DNA from: Lycocorax pyrrhopterus obiensis
Lineage: Eukaryota > Chordata > Aves > Passeriformes > Paradisaeidae
Direction: 5' to 3'
Length of the DNA: 64,000 nucleotides
Assembly (NCBI GenBank): GCA_014706295.1
Contig: JACSVZ010000016.1
Location: forward strand, 2,275,168 to 2,339,167
Position 1 is the stretch's first letter. The number at the start of each line of letters is the position of its first letter. The position numbers were made by a program, and so were the translations under genes. The notes below the pieces were generated by a model. It had not been told where the DNA came from. It was given only the letters and a program-made list of their open reading frames with translations, and ran no database searches. Of this stretch, positions 38,101 through 47,800 are shown one piece after another.

Positions 38101-41100
38101 AAGTCTCTTTCCTCCTGGCTCATGTCTTCCAGCCCATCCTTGCTCCCGTTTGAACAACCCAAAACTCCCTTTCTCAAAACTCACTGCCCAAAGCTGGACA
38201 TCACACAAGCTTTGCCCATGCCAGGAGAAACTGAGAGAGCATTCCATGTGCATGGTGGGTAGCAGTTGTATGGATACCCAAGGACTGTATTTGCAGTTGG
38301 CTTGTTCTGCTTTGGTTGCTGCGAGTTCATGAAACCTCTGACAAATTCACGACCATTTCTTTCCCAAGAGCTGCTCTACAGCCGGGCTGCTGACCCCAAA
38401 GCACTTTATCCTGCTTGATCACAACCTGCCTTGAAATGATCTTGGGAGCTGATGAGCAAATCCCATTCCTCCCACCCAAGGCATCACCCGCCCAGCCAGC
38501 CCTGGACAGGAGACCCAGTTTTCCTCAAAAATCCCTTCATGGAAATATTGCCAAGTCCTAGACCAGACCAGTCCTTTCTCCAGCCCCATTTTTAGCTCCT
38601 CCCAGGTGACAATTACTCATCAAGAGTTGCTCTTGTCCAAGAGGAGTCCCAAACCATCGCGTCTATCTTGATTACATCCCTTGTTTGCTCACGACACCAG
38701 ATGCTCTAGAGAGAATCCTTCTAGCCACACCCCACATGCAGTGTTCCACAATCCATTTTTTCCCATGTTTTTTCCATAGTTTGACTGTAAAGACACACCC
38801 ACCACCACCTGCTGTACTTCACCTACAGCACTGTGGCTACTGGTATCGATGTAACCTCTCTGCTCTCAAAAAATCATCCATTGTCAGTGTTTCAACCCAA
38901 ATCCAGGACAAGTCACTCACTTTTTATTTTTAATCATTTGCTTTCTGCTAAAAATTAAATTAGCCAGAGTTTTCCTGGAGCTGGTTGGTCAGTGTGTCCC
39001 ACCAGCCTGACCAAGGGATCTGACTGATCATGCCAGAGGATTCATGCTCTTGATTTTGTGGCCTGTTACTGGACATTTATTAGGATAACGCTATTTTCCT
39101 CTTGATTTCAAGGACTGATCTGCCATCGCGAAGCAGTCGGTGCACACAAAACAACCTGTCCCCCAACATCCTGAGCAAGCTCTTCCCACCTTCACACAAT
39201 GGAGAGCTGGGAACCAATCCGACCTTTCCAGCAGTGAATAAAGGCTGTGAAAGGAGAGCACTGAAATGCCCAGTTCCTGTTTTCCCACTCTTGGGCAGTT
39301 AACCACGCTGGCCACAACCCGCTGCCTTTTCCAGATCCTGCTTCTGGATCATTGTCCCTAAAGGCATCGCCCAAAAAATCTGTTGACCCAAAGGCAACAC
39401 CGAAAGCTCTGCTCGCTGGGTTTGGCAGTCACGCACCACCAGTCGCCCTCTTCTTGCAGCCAGTGGTCAAGGAAGCCACGGCATCCCTAGAAAACCCTCT
39501 GCAGGGATTCATCTCTTCCCTGCTCAGCATTATCCCCTGCTGGGATGGCTGATCCTTCTCTCCAGCCTCTGTCCCCAAGCTCTGATCCTGTCCCGCTCCT
39601 GTCCACACAGTGAGTGTCCAACATGGTTGATGATGAACTCTGCCCAATGTGGATCTGCTTTCTGGGCAGAGGGATCCCTGGCAGTGTCCAAGGCCAGGTT
39701 GGATGGGGCTTGGAGCATCCTGGCATAGTGGAAGGTGTCCCTGCCCATGGAAGGAGGTGGGACTGGATGGACTTTAAGGTCCTTTCCAACCCAAACCATT
39801 CCGGGACTCAGTGATGTTCCTTCCCCACCCAGCCTAACACAACCAAACTGGAGCCTGGCAAAGCTGCCTGATGTTTCCAGGGAGAAAATGTTTCCCTGTA
39901 CTTACAAATCCACAAAGCCAAAGAAATCCAAAGGCACATTAAGGATATGGCTGTTCCTACAGACCTGTGTCCAACCAAAGTGCTGCTCCTTGGTTTAATC
40001 CCAGAATTTAAGGGATCCTGCCCACCCATTGTCCGGCACGGCCCTTCAGACACACCCTCAGCTCATTTCAGACCTTCTCTTCCCAGCTTTCCTGCATGGA
40101 TTCAAGCACCAACAGAGCAGGCTGATGTTTTCACCCACAGAATAACTACAAGTGAATTACAGATTCCAATTCCAGATTTGCAGCCTTGTTCCTGTCCCCT
40201 CTCGCTCGCCTTCCTTCAGCCAAACCCTCCAGGAGCTCTGCTCCCAGCACTCACCCATTAGCCTCTCCCTGCCCAAACCTTGCCTTTTGGGGGCTACCAG
40301 GCACATACCATGTTTGCCAGAGCAGATCTTCCTTGCAGGACTGTAAAACTCTTGCTTTGGTCACCTCACCTGAGTTATCACACGTTTCTTTTCAACAGCA
40401 GCTTAGCTAGAAGAAAACCCATAAAAAATATCCAGTAGTGCCTCCTCTGTTCAGCAGTGATCCCTTTCCAGGGCAGATCGCTCACCGGGGTTGTGAGAAA
40501 TGGTGTTTAATTCCCTACTTTGCCCTTTTCTTCTCCCTGGAATGTGCTTAACATAGAGAAATAGGAGGTAACTCCTCCTGGCCATCCTGCTGTCCCTCAG
40601 CAGCACAAACTCCATGAATTCCCCATGGCACACTCCGAGGGCACACGGCTTTTGGCAGGGGGAAGGCAGAATGTGCTCAAGGCTTTCCAAGCTGAGAGGA
40701 GACTCAAGGATGGAGCAGTTGCAATTCCCCAGCACCTTTTTCAGGCACAGGTACAGAAAGTGTGCACCCTTGGGATCTGGGAGCCACCAGCACACCCTCC
40801 TCGGCTTCCCAGACCAACAGCCCAACCTCTGAGAGCCACAGAGCTGAAGGACACGGAAAAGCCAAGACCGGATCTTCCACAGCATTGCCCAGTGCCTCCA
40901 AACCCACCGTGCTTCCAAACCCTTGGGTCTCACAGTGTCCATAGGCTAAAAGGAATTCAGCCCAAAAGCAAAACTCAGATGAAGCTCTTCCCACAGCCTC
41001 CTAACAGGTGTTTGACATTCCACAGGGGACACTGGCCCAAGTCCTCTCCCTCCTTTCCTTTCCCAGCTGTTTCTCCCTGCCCAGTCCCAGCGCCAGCCCC

Positions 41101-41807
41101 CGTTCTGTGGGACCAGCCAGCTCAGCTCTGCTAAACCCAAGCCTGAGGAGCTGGATCCCCACCTGAGATGTCACTCCAGCTGAAGCTGAGCTTCCCGACC
41201 TCCCTCCTCCTCCGATTTCAGTTCATCCCTGCCGACCGCACCGAATCCCAAGGCCGCTGCGCATCCCTCAGGGAACGCCATTCCCTTCGGTGCTGCGGCC
41301 AGCGCCCAGGAGCCCTTCTGTCACAGCACAGCCTCTGCTCCACCATGGAACTGGGATGTGGCAGCTCCACTGGTGCTGGGAGTCAGGCTCTCCCAAGGCT
41401 CCAAGGGAGCCTTCCGTGAGATTCCGCTCCGCGAGCGCAGTGATTCCCTGCTGGCACGGCCCCCTCCACCCCCTATTTACAAGGCAGCAGACCCTGCTGA
41501 TGTAGAATCATTTCAAAATGCCCCCTCACCAGTCACTGCGCTCAACTCCATCCTCTGGCAGAGCCACACCTAGAGGAACCAGCCAAAATCTGGGAAAAGC
41601 CTTGGGAGGGCTCAGCTCCAGCTTCCCTCCACGTGAGGAGGGATTTCAAGCATCTCCCCCTGCCCACATGCTGACAGAGGGGGGAAGCTGTCAGCAGAAC
41701 AAAGAAAACAAAGTTTCTCCACAATTCATCCCTGCTAAATTCTGCACTTTTAGCCAAAATCATGAATACACTGCAAATAAACTTACCTTGGTTCCAGCTC
41801 TGGACAT
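34885..41807 (-). CDS. CRYGS: gamma-S crystallin, complete, three coding exons
   Basis: Lens structural protein of the beta/gamma-crystallin family, soluble in the lens fibre cytoplasm. The coding parts 41807-41787, 37586-37344 and 35157-34885 join in phase 0 at both junctions and give 178 residues, the usual gamma-S length. It starts MSRAGTK, the longer N-terminal extension that separates gamma-S from other gamma crystallins. Four Greek-key motifs are visible: two per domain, with the domain linker near residues 84-95 ([10 protein letters not shown]). Exon 2 holds domain 1 and exon 3 domain 2, the standard gamma layout. Trp47, Trp73, Trp137 and Trp163 sit at the conserved core positions; an additional Trp occurs at 122, where I recall Phe in human. 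Cysteines seen are 23, 27, 37, 83, 115 and 130. Neighbours (TBCCD1, DNAJB11) match human 3q27, supporting CRYGS over CRYGN. No breaks are seen. Confidence 0.96.
35190..35355 (-). mobile_element. CR1 3' fragment in CRYGS intron 2
   Basis: GAATGGTTTGGGTTGGAAGG to GGGCAGCCACAGCTTCTCTG. It begins about 33 bp upstream of the CRYGS exon 3 acceptor. Confidence 0.92.
36813..37211. repeat. 50/47-bp tandem repeat (VNTR) in CRYGS intron 2
   Basis: Units start at 36813, 36863, 36913, 36963, 37013, 37060, 37107 and 37154, with a partial ninth at 37201. Each begins CCAGAGCGGGAGAGATTCAC and ends CACCTCGCTATTC. The first four are 50 bp (CTTCTCCTCTCACC); the last four are 47 bp (CTTCTCTCACC), a single CTC deletion carried by one contiguous block. 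The units are nearly identical, so recent expansion is likely. The array ends 132 bp from exon 2 and runs open in frames that code for nothing recognisable. Confidence 0.97.
37344..37586 (-). CDS. CRYGS: CRYGS coding exon 2 (N-terminal domain)
   Basis: 81 codons from VTFYEDKNF to the CKHIQI end, preceded by TTTCAG and followed by GTAGGT. Both borders are phase 0. It contains Greek-key motifs 1 and 2 (tyrosine-corner segments around [10 protein letters not shown] and [11 protein letters not shown]). Confidence 0.95.
37955..38040 (+). mobile_element. CR1 terminal fragment in CRYGS intron 1
   Basis: GCAGTTGGACTTGATGCTCT and CTTTTCCAGCCTTAACAATT are the second-subfamily end. Confidence 0.75.
39668..39812 (+). 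mobile_element. CR1 3' fragment in CRYGS intron 1
   Basis: CAGTGTCCAAGGCCAGGTTG to CCAACCCAAACCATTCCGGG. Confidence 0.9.
41787..41807 (-). CDS. CRYGS: CRYGS coding exon 1
   Basis: Encodes MSRAGTK and ends in AAG followed by a consensus GTAAGT donor. The ATG has an A at -3. It lies about 77 bp downstream of a TATA box, so the 5' leader must be roughly 50 nt. Confidence 0.93.
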
Positions 41808-41880
41808 TTTCCGTTCCAGCCAAGCTCCCCTGTGCTGGAGGAACGTCAGCAGCTGGTACAAACAGCCAGGATCCGAGGTG

Positions 41881-42055
41881 CCCTTTTTATAACAGGCTTG
41901 TTTTAAACCAGACAGCCGCTTTGTCATGAGAATAGGATCCAAAAATTGAGTCAGTGATTCTGAGGCTATAGCCGATTTCCAGAAAAGCAAACAGGATTAT
42001 GGAATAAAGGAAGGCTTCGCCATCCTCCCTTTGTTACCATTTGCTGAGTCAGAAC
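41881..42055 (-). promoter_or_regulatory. CRYGS lens-type promoter: TATA box and Maf-type sites
   Basis: In the CRYGS direction a TATAAAAAGGG box lies at 41891-41881. TGAGTCA cores lie at 41947-41953 and 42042-42052, the second as TGCTGAGTCAG, close to the full Maf recognition element TGCTGAGTCAGCA. A SOX-type ACAAAG (CTTTGT on the plus strand, 41919-41924) lies between TATA and the first Maf site. Large Maf and SOX factors are known crystallin activators; binding here is inferred. Confidence 0.65.
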
Positions 42056-43589
42056 ACCAAAACTCTGCCAAATGCACTCAAAACACGCAGCCCCCTGCCA
42101 AGTCTGGGAGGATGGGGGGGTAATTTGGCTGCTCCCTCCCTTCCAAGCTTGTTAAACAAGAAGGAATCCTCGTTGGCTCTTAGAGACCCACCCCATTTGT
42201 AAGGAGGGCACACGGTATTTATCAGGGAATGTTCCGGTGCAGTGAAGGATGCAGTGAAGGAATGATAAACAAGTGCTCAGGGCAGACACCAGAGGCTTGC
42301 AAAGACCAGCTATGCATTGAAAGCTCTCAATGGAAACATCTGTGCAGCAAAGAGGCTGCAGATTTTCCTGGGACACCCTCAGCTGGAGCGACACTGCTCC
42401 AAACACCTCCTGACACAGAGGGAAAGAAGGATGTGTGGCCACCTCCCCACCCCCCACAAAGCGAGTGATTTCACACATCAAGCAATGCCCAGATTTCTGA
42501 TTGTCTCTGCAAGTGTCACAAATTCAACTCCAAACCCTGAGCCCAGCACCTGAGGCTGGAGCAGAGGAGTTTTCCCTCCGGCCACACTCCGGCCCTCGGA
42601 GCGGGGAGGCCGAGGATCGCTGGCTTCCACAGCCACCCCCCCGCCAGTGCATTATGAAAAACCACCTCTGCAGCTATTCAGTGCCCCAGCCCAAAGGCTT
42701 AGTGAGACAAAGGGACACGAATTTGGCACAGCAGCGCCCGAAACACGCAGCCCCTCTTTCAAATCTGTCAGGACAAGCACTCTCGCAACGGCAGCTCTGT
42801 AAATGCAGGCAGATGGGAGAGCCCGGGGCACACACGCTCAGCAGCTGCTCCTCTTCCCATTTTAGGAGCCTTGAATCACCCAGAGCTGTTGCTCTCACTG
42901 AAGGCACTTGGATTGATTTCGTTTTTAATTCCTGAAGATCAGAGTTCAAGCACAAGCTGGCTTCTGTCAGCAGGTTCACAGCTCAAATCTGTGGTCACTT
43001 CGCACATCCCTCCTTAGAGGCTGGTTAAATATAATAAACTCACCTTACATAAATAGAATAAATATAAGAAACTCACCTCACCTGCCTGCCCAGGAGCCAG
43101 GGGAGACCTTCAGAGGAATCCTGAGGCTGTGCATTCCAGAGCACTGTGCCTTCCCCTCGCTCTCAGCCTGGATAGCTCTTCCCAAGGCACCACCAGCTGC
43201 TGCCTCCACTCATCCATGCAATGCCTTTGCCTATTTTCTGAGCTTACTTAGGTGCTCAGCTATGAGCACATCTCCCCAAAACACATCCCACCAGCAAATG
43301 AGAATGGTGCTCATTCAAGCTGATAATCTTTATGAAAATTATGAGAGATAGGAATAGGGCTTGTACCAAAACCTTGTGCCAGGACAGCCTTCAAAACCTT
43401 CAGCTCCATGGCTGAAGTTTACAGGAGTTTGACTTTGAGCCTGGCAGGACTTACATTCTTTTTTTGCCCCACTTTCCTCATAAATTAGCACTTTCTCCCT
43501 CTGACAAGTTCACATTTCATTAAGATAAAATGCTGTGTCCCTCTGAGACCAACTGCACAGGTAAAACCCCTTCCCTAGGACATGTCCCA
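42056..43589. other. spacer between TBCCD1 3' end and CRYGS promoter
   Basis: About 1.5 kb. It contains the first member of a 53-bp duplication (43428-43480) and no gene. Confidence 0.65.
43428..43480 (+). repeat. 53-bp duplication, copy 1
   Basis: Differs from 46321-46373 at three of 53 positions by eye. Shared core GCCTGGCAGGA..TTACATTC and a T-run followed by GCCCCACTTTCCTCA. Confidence 0.85.
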
Positions 43590-43609
43590 GGTTTATCCAA
43601 CAACTCTGG

Positions 43610-43615
43610 TTTATT
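43610..43615 (-). terminator. TBCCD1 probable polyadenylation signal
   Basis: TTTATT on the plus strand, AATAAA in the transcript. It is the first canonical signal I find after the stop; the following bases include GT-rich stretches. Confidence 0.6.
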
Positions 43616-44232
43616 GACATTTGTCAAAACAATGCAACCATATACAAAAATTCATCTTCACAAAAGTGCTACATTCGTATTAAAAAAAAAAACCTGTTGG
43701 ATTTCATTCATTAAAAAATTTAAACACTTCTTTTTCACATTTATAAAAACAGCACAGCTGGTTTACCATGAGGATGCAGGTGATGCCCAGGGCCTGCACC
43801 CAGCTTTGTCCCAGGAAGCCTGGTGTGCTGCAACAAGGCACATTTCATCTTCCTCCAGTGCCAGGCACCTCTCAGTCACGAACAGGATGGCTACAGCACA
43901 TTCCTGGGAAGGCAGGAATGTGAGGGAATCCCAAGGCAGCCGGGCAGTTCCAATCCACACCAGGGCTGGGTGTCAGATCCAGTGGGTGCAGGTGGGATGG
44001 GCACAAAGTCTTAATGAGAACTGGGCTGAGTGAGTGGATCACTGCCTGTTCCCAGAGCTCTGGAACAGAATAAAAGGAGCCAATTTTACTTCTAACACCA
44101 GCAAAGAAAAAGGAATTCAAAGGCTAAATCAAAAATAAAACAACTTTCTAATGGTTTGAAACATGCCATGGCAGAAGAGCACAAGAAGGGCAGGTCTCCA
44201 GCTCCTAAACCACTTCTGCTTGGGAAGAGTGA

Positions 44233-44304
44233 GAATTATCCAAAGCCTCATTGAAAGAATTATCCAAAGTCTCACTGAAAGAATTACCCAAAGTCTCTTT
44301 AGAG
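44233..44304. repeat. three-copy 24-bp tandem repeat in TBCCD1 3'UTR
   Basis: Units at 44233, 44257 and 44281 share GAATTATCCAAAGTCTCACT with a few substitutions. The repeat length is a multiple of three, so the minus strand stays open there, but no known protein is read. Confidence 0.85.
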
Positions 44305-44324
44305 TGGTTCTCTGAGAACCACTC
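44302..44324. repeat. perfect inverted repeat in TBCCD1 3'UTR
   Basis: GAGTGGTTCTC and GAGAACCACTC are exact reverse complements separated by one T. In RNA this can form a 9-bp stem with a 5-nt loop. It abuts the last unit of the 24-bp repeat. Confidence 0.85.
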
Positions 44325-44699
44325 AATTCTCTTCAGCAAAACCTGAGATGGGCAGACATCACTACACAGAGTTTCTTTGGAAGAGCAGCTATTCCAGTCA
44401 GTTTTATACCTTTTATCCTTTACAGATGCCTCCAACAAATCAAACTTGACAACAAGGCAGTGCTGAGGACACAGATCTCAGCTGAAAAGGGGTTTTGACA
44501 GGAAAATAAGAACTAAACCCAAATGCCAGGCTCTTGGGAGAACATTCACTCAACAGATTCCTACTTTTCCTACCTCTGCCTTGGCTGTGCCCACAAACAC
44601 AGGACAGTTCTTGGCGGGAGAGAAGGAGCAAGAGGAGGAGGCCTTTTACTCACCTCCCTTTCCTTCTGCTGCCCAGGAATGTTCTCCTGCCCAGGAATG

Positions 44700-44829
44700 T
44701 TATCCTGCTGCCTGCTTGGAGCCCACGGCAGGAGGGACCAGGCTGTCCAGCTGCTGCCGGTTCCCCGTCTGAACCAGCCACTCGTAGAATTTGTTTTCTA
44801 CCAACGTCTGGAACTGTTTCCTCTGATCT
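44700..44829 (-). CDS. TBCCD1: TBCCD1 coding exon 6 and stop
   Basis: Completes an Arg codon, then DQRKQFQTLVENKFYEWL to GSKQAAG and TAA. Acceptor is TTCTGTTTCAG. Confidence 0.95.
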
Positions 44830-47800
44830 CTGAAACAGAAACATCAGCAGGGAAGTACGGAAAAATCACATTTATTTACAGTATTATACTTCTACCACCT
44901 CTTCACCATCCGAACAAGCCTCCAGATGTATCAGGAAGAGCCAGGCTTGGCTCCTGAACCTTGCAGAGACAACCAGAGAAGGTTTTTCCCAAGTGAATGT
45001 GATGATAATGAACCCCAAAGGCAGAACCTGGTGGAGTTGGAGAAGTCATATGAAATTCCCCATGTCACCACCACAACCACCCCTGCTCCAGGGCTGCCTC
45101 CACTTTCCCCTCAGAGCACAGCTGAAAAACTGTCTGAAAGGGGAGAACACTAAGATTAGCAACCAGTGCTCAAGCATGAAGGACACGAAATTCTGTTCCA
45201 ACAGCACGCGAGAGGATGGAGATCAGGGAAAAAACGCACCTATAAACACTCCTCACATCATTCCCGTTGCTCATTATGAACTTTTGGGGTGTTTTTGGGC
45301 AGCCCAGCAGTAACAGGGTGGGCCCCTCAGCTCAGGCTAAGTGGCACTGGTCAGATGCCCAAAAGCATCTCCAGAACAGCATCCCAGCCCTCTGGGATCA
45401 GCTCACATCTGGAATTTCTTAAGCCAAAGGTGGCACAGGTGTTGAGTAGTTTACACAACTCATTTCTGAACACCAAGAAAACATGAACATTTTTCAGTAT
45501 TCTGGAGATTTTACGTGGGTTTGCTTTGAACCCATTCCTAATTTGATGTGCTGACCCCATTCTGTACTGGGAAAAGCAGGAAATCAGCTCCAGAGGAGAC
45601 CAGGAAGGTGATCAGAGGGATGGAGCACCCCTCCTCTAAGGAAAGGAGATTTGGGATTGTTCAGCCTGGAGAAGAGAAGCTTCGGGGTGACCTCACTGTG
45701 GCCTTCCAGTGCCTGAAAGAGCTACAAAAAAGATGGAGAGAGACTCCTTCCAAGAGCCTGGAGTGACAGCACAAAGGGGAAATGGCTTCCCACTTCCAGA
45801 GGGCAGGGTTAGATGGGATATTGGGAAGGAATTCTTCCCTGTGAGGGAGGTGAGGCCCTGGCACAGGGTGCCCCATACCTGGAAGTGTCCAAGGCCAGGT
45901 TGGACAGGGCTTGGAGCAACCTGGGCTAGTGGAAGGTGTCCTTGCCCATGGCAAGGGGTGGAATGAGATGGGCTTTGAGGTCCTTCCAACCCAGGCCATT
46001 CTATTCAGTTCTGTCTCACGTATCCACACCCTTTTTTCAAGTTAAGGCTGCTGTCTGTATGTTCTCTTCCATTTGAGCCATTCCCCAAAAAGCAGGGTTC
46101 TGGCACACAAACTAACCCAAATTCCTCCCCAGTGAACACAAAGGCAGCCACTTCTTTCTTCCCTTGTGGATTTATCTTCTCCAAGAGCTTTTTCTCTACC
46201 TTGATCTGCTACTGACCCTGAAAGACTTTCTGTCTGATACGCTCGGAAAATGAATAAACAGGATTTTATGCTTTTGCAAGTTGTTCCTCGAGCTGTCTTC
46301 TTGGGCCTGTCTTACGGGGGTTTTACTTTCAGCCTGGCAGGATTTACATTCTTTTTTTGCCCCACTTTCCTCAATCAGACAACTTCAACTTCTTGAAAGA
46401 TGTCTTCTTATTTCTAACACTCTCTTTCACCTCCCTGCTCGAGCACAGCAGCTTCTTTCTTTCTACAAGCCTGATATCCTGTTTGCTCTAAGCTTCCTAC
46501 TTGTCTCCCTTCTTGTTTCCCTGCCTGCAGGAGACAACAGACATTTTCCACTGTCAGCTGCCCAGTTTCTTTTCAACAAGCTTCTAAACTTGCCAGAGTT
46601 TTCCCCCTTTTATGGAACAAGCAGCGAGCTCTTGCCTCCTGTGACTGCGGCAGACGATGGCAAATCTAAGCACATCATCCCTATTTCCTCACCCTTCTTT
46701 CACAGGGAGGTCCTGACAGGCCCAACACCTTCCCAAAACCGTGGTGGGAAGCAGCAGCCCTGGGAGAACAAGAGCTGGAGCAGGAAGCACCATGGATGAG
46801 GCTGACAGACACAATAGATGACTCCAGCACAAGGGCTGAAGTCTCTTCCCTCTCTGCTGCCCCTGAAGACTCAGGGCTGGGAGTTGTGAAGGTTTTCTGT
46901 CCCCACCTCTGGGTCACGACTGCTCTGCCACCCTCCTCCTGTAGCAAAATCCTACCCTGGAATCCTTTCCCTCTCCCAGTCCAGACCTTTTTCAAACAGC
47001 ACTTTCTCTGCTCAGCACCGAGGCACTTGGATTTCAGGAAGGAACATGGGAAGCCCAGGGAGCTCCTCCAAAACAAGGAACCACCAAATGAGCCAGAACT
47101 CCTCAGACTGGTGCAACGGGAAGTCTTGACAGGAATGCTTTCCTATTCCATGTTTCCCACAGGATAAACTCCTCCAAGGTCACTGCTATCAGCACCCAGT
47201 CACACACCCCTTGCCAGCCATCAGCTGACACGGAACAGAAAGAAAATCTCCCCAGTTTAAGCACAGTTTAGGGAACAAAACTTGTTCTCATCAAGTCTCT
47301 ACAGAGGGATGTTTGAAATGGGGTTTTATCCCCATTCTGTGCTTGCCAAGGAAGCTGGGCAGAGGATTCCACGTGATCTGCTCCAGAGGAATTTAAAAGC
47401 CCCTGCCCACAAGGTGATCTGCTGCAACGGTCCACGTGCACGCTCCCAGCTCACCTCAGCAAGGGCTGGGATGGTCATTCACAGCTTCAATCCCAGCGTG
47501 AAGGTTGGGCTAAGAGGGACCCCAGGCAGCTCAGGGTGCACACCCAGCCCTGGCCCAATCCACTGCCAGCGTGGATCCCTCACCTCGGCAGTATCTGGGA
47601 ATGCTTTTCCTGCAGTCCCACAAGCTGGGAAAATGCAACCATGAGACAGCACCTCCTTCAGAGCAGCGTGGGCGAGGGAGGGGATTCTCCTCCTTCACTC
47701 CACTCGGTGAGGCCTCATGTGCAGAGCTGCCTCCAGCTCTGGGATACCCAGCATAACAAGGATGTGGAGCCGTTGGAATCCAGAGGAGGCCATGGAAGTG

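Larger units (their letters stand above)
37587..41786 (-). other. CRYGS intron 1 (4.2 kb)
   Basis: GTAAGT donor and TTTCAG acceptor. It contains two short CR1 3' fragments (37955-38040 and 39668-39812). I see no further exon or other structure in the rest of it. Confidence 0.8.
43590..44699 (-). other. TBCCD1 3' untranslated region (probable)
   Basis: About 1.1 kb from the stop to just past the first AATAAA in the transcript direction (43615-43610). It contains a three-copy 24-bp repeat and an adjacent perfect inverted repeat. The 3' end is inferred from the signal only. Confidence 0.6.

Noticed and set aside
34885..41807. CRYGN instead of CRYGS
   Set aside because: Length of 178 aa, the MSRAGTK start, sequence match and the TBCCD1/DNAJB11 neighbourhood all favour gamma-S.
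44205..44438. 77-codon minus-strand frame with an eight-residue repeat in the TBCCD1 3'UTR
   Set aside because: The repeat arises from the 24-bp tandem units. No homology or splice context; kept only as a repeat.
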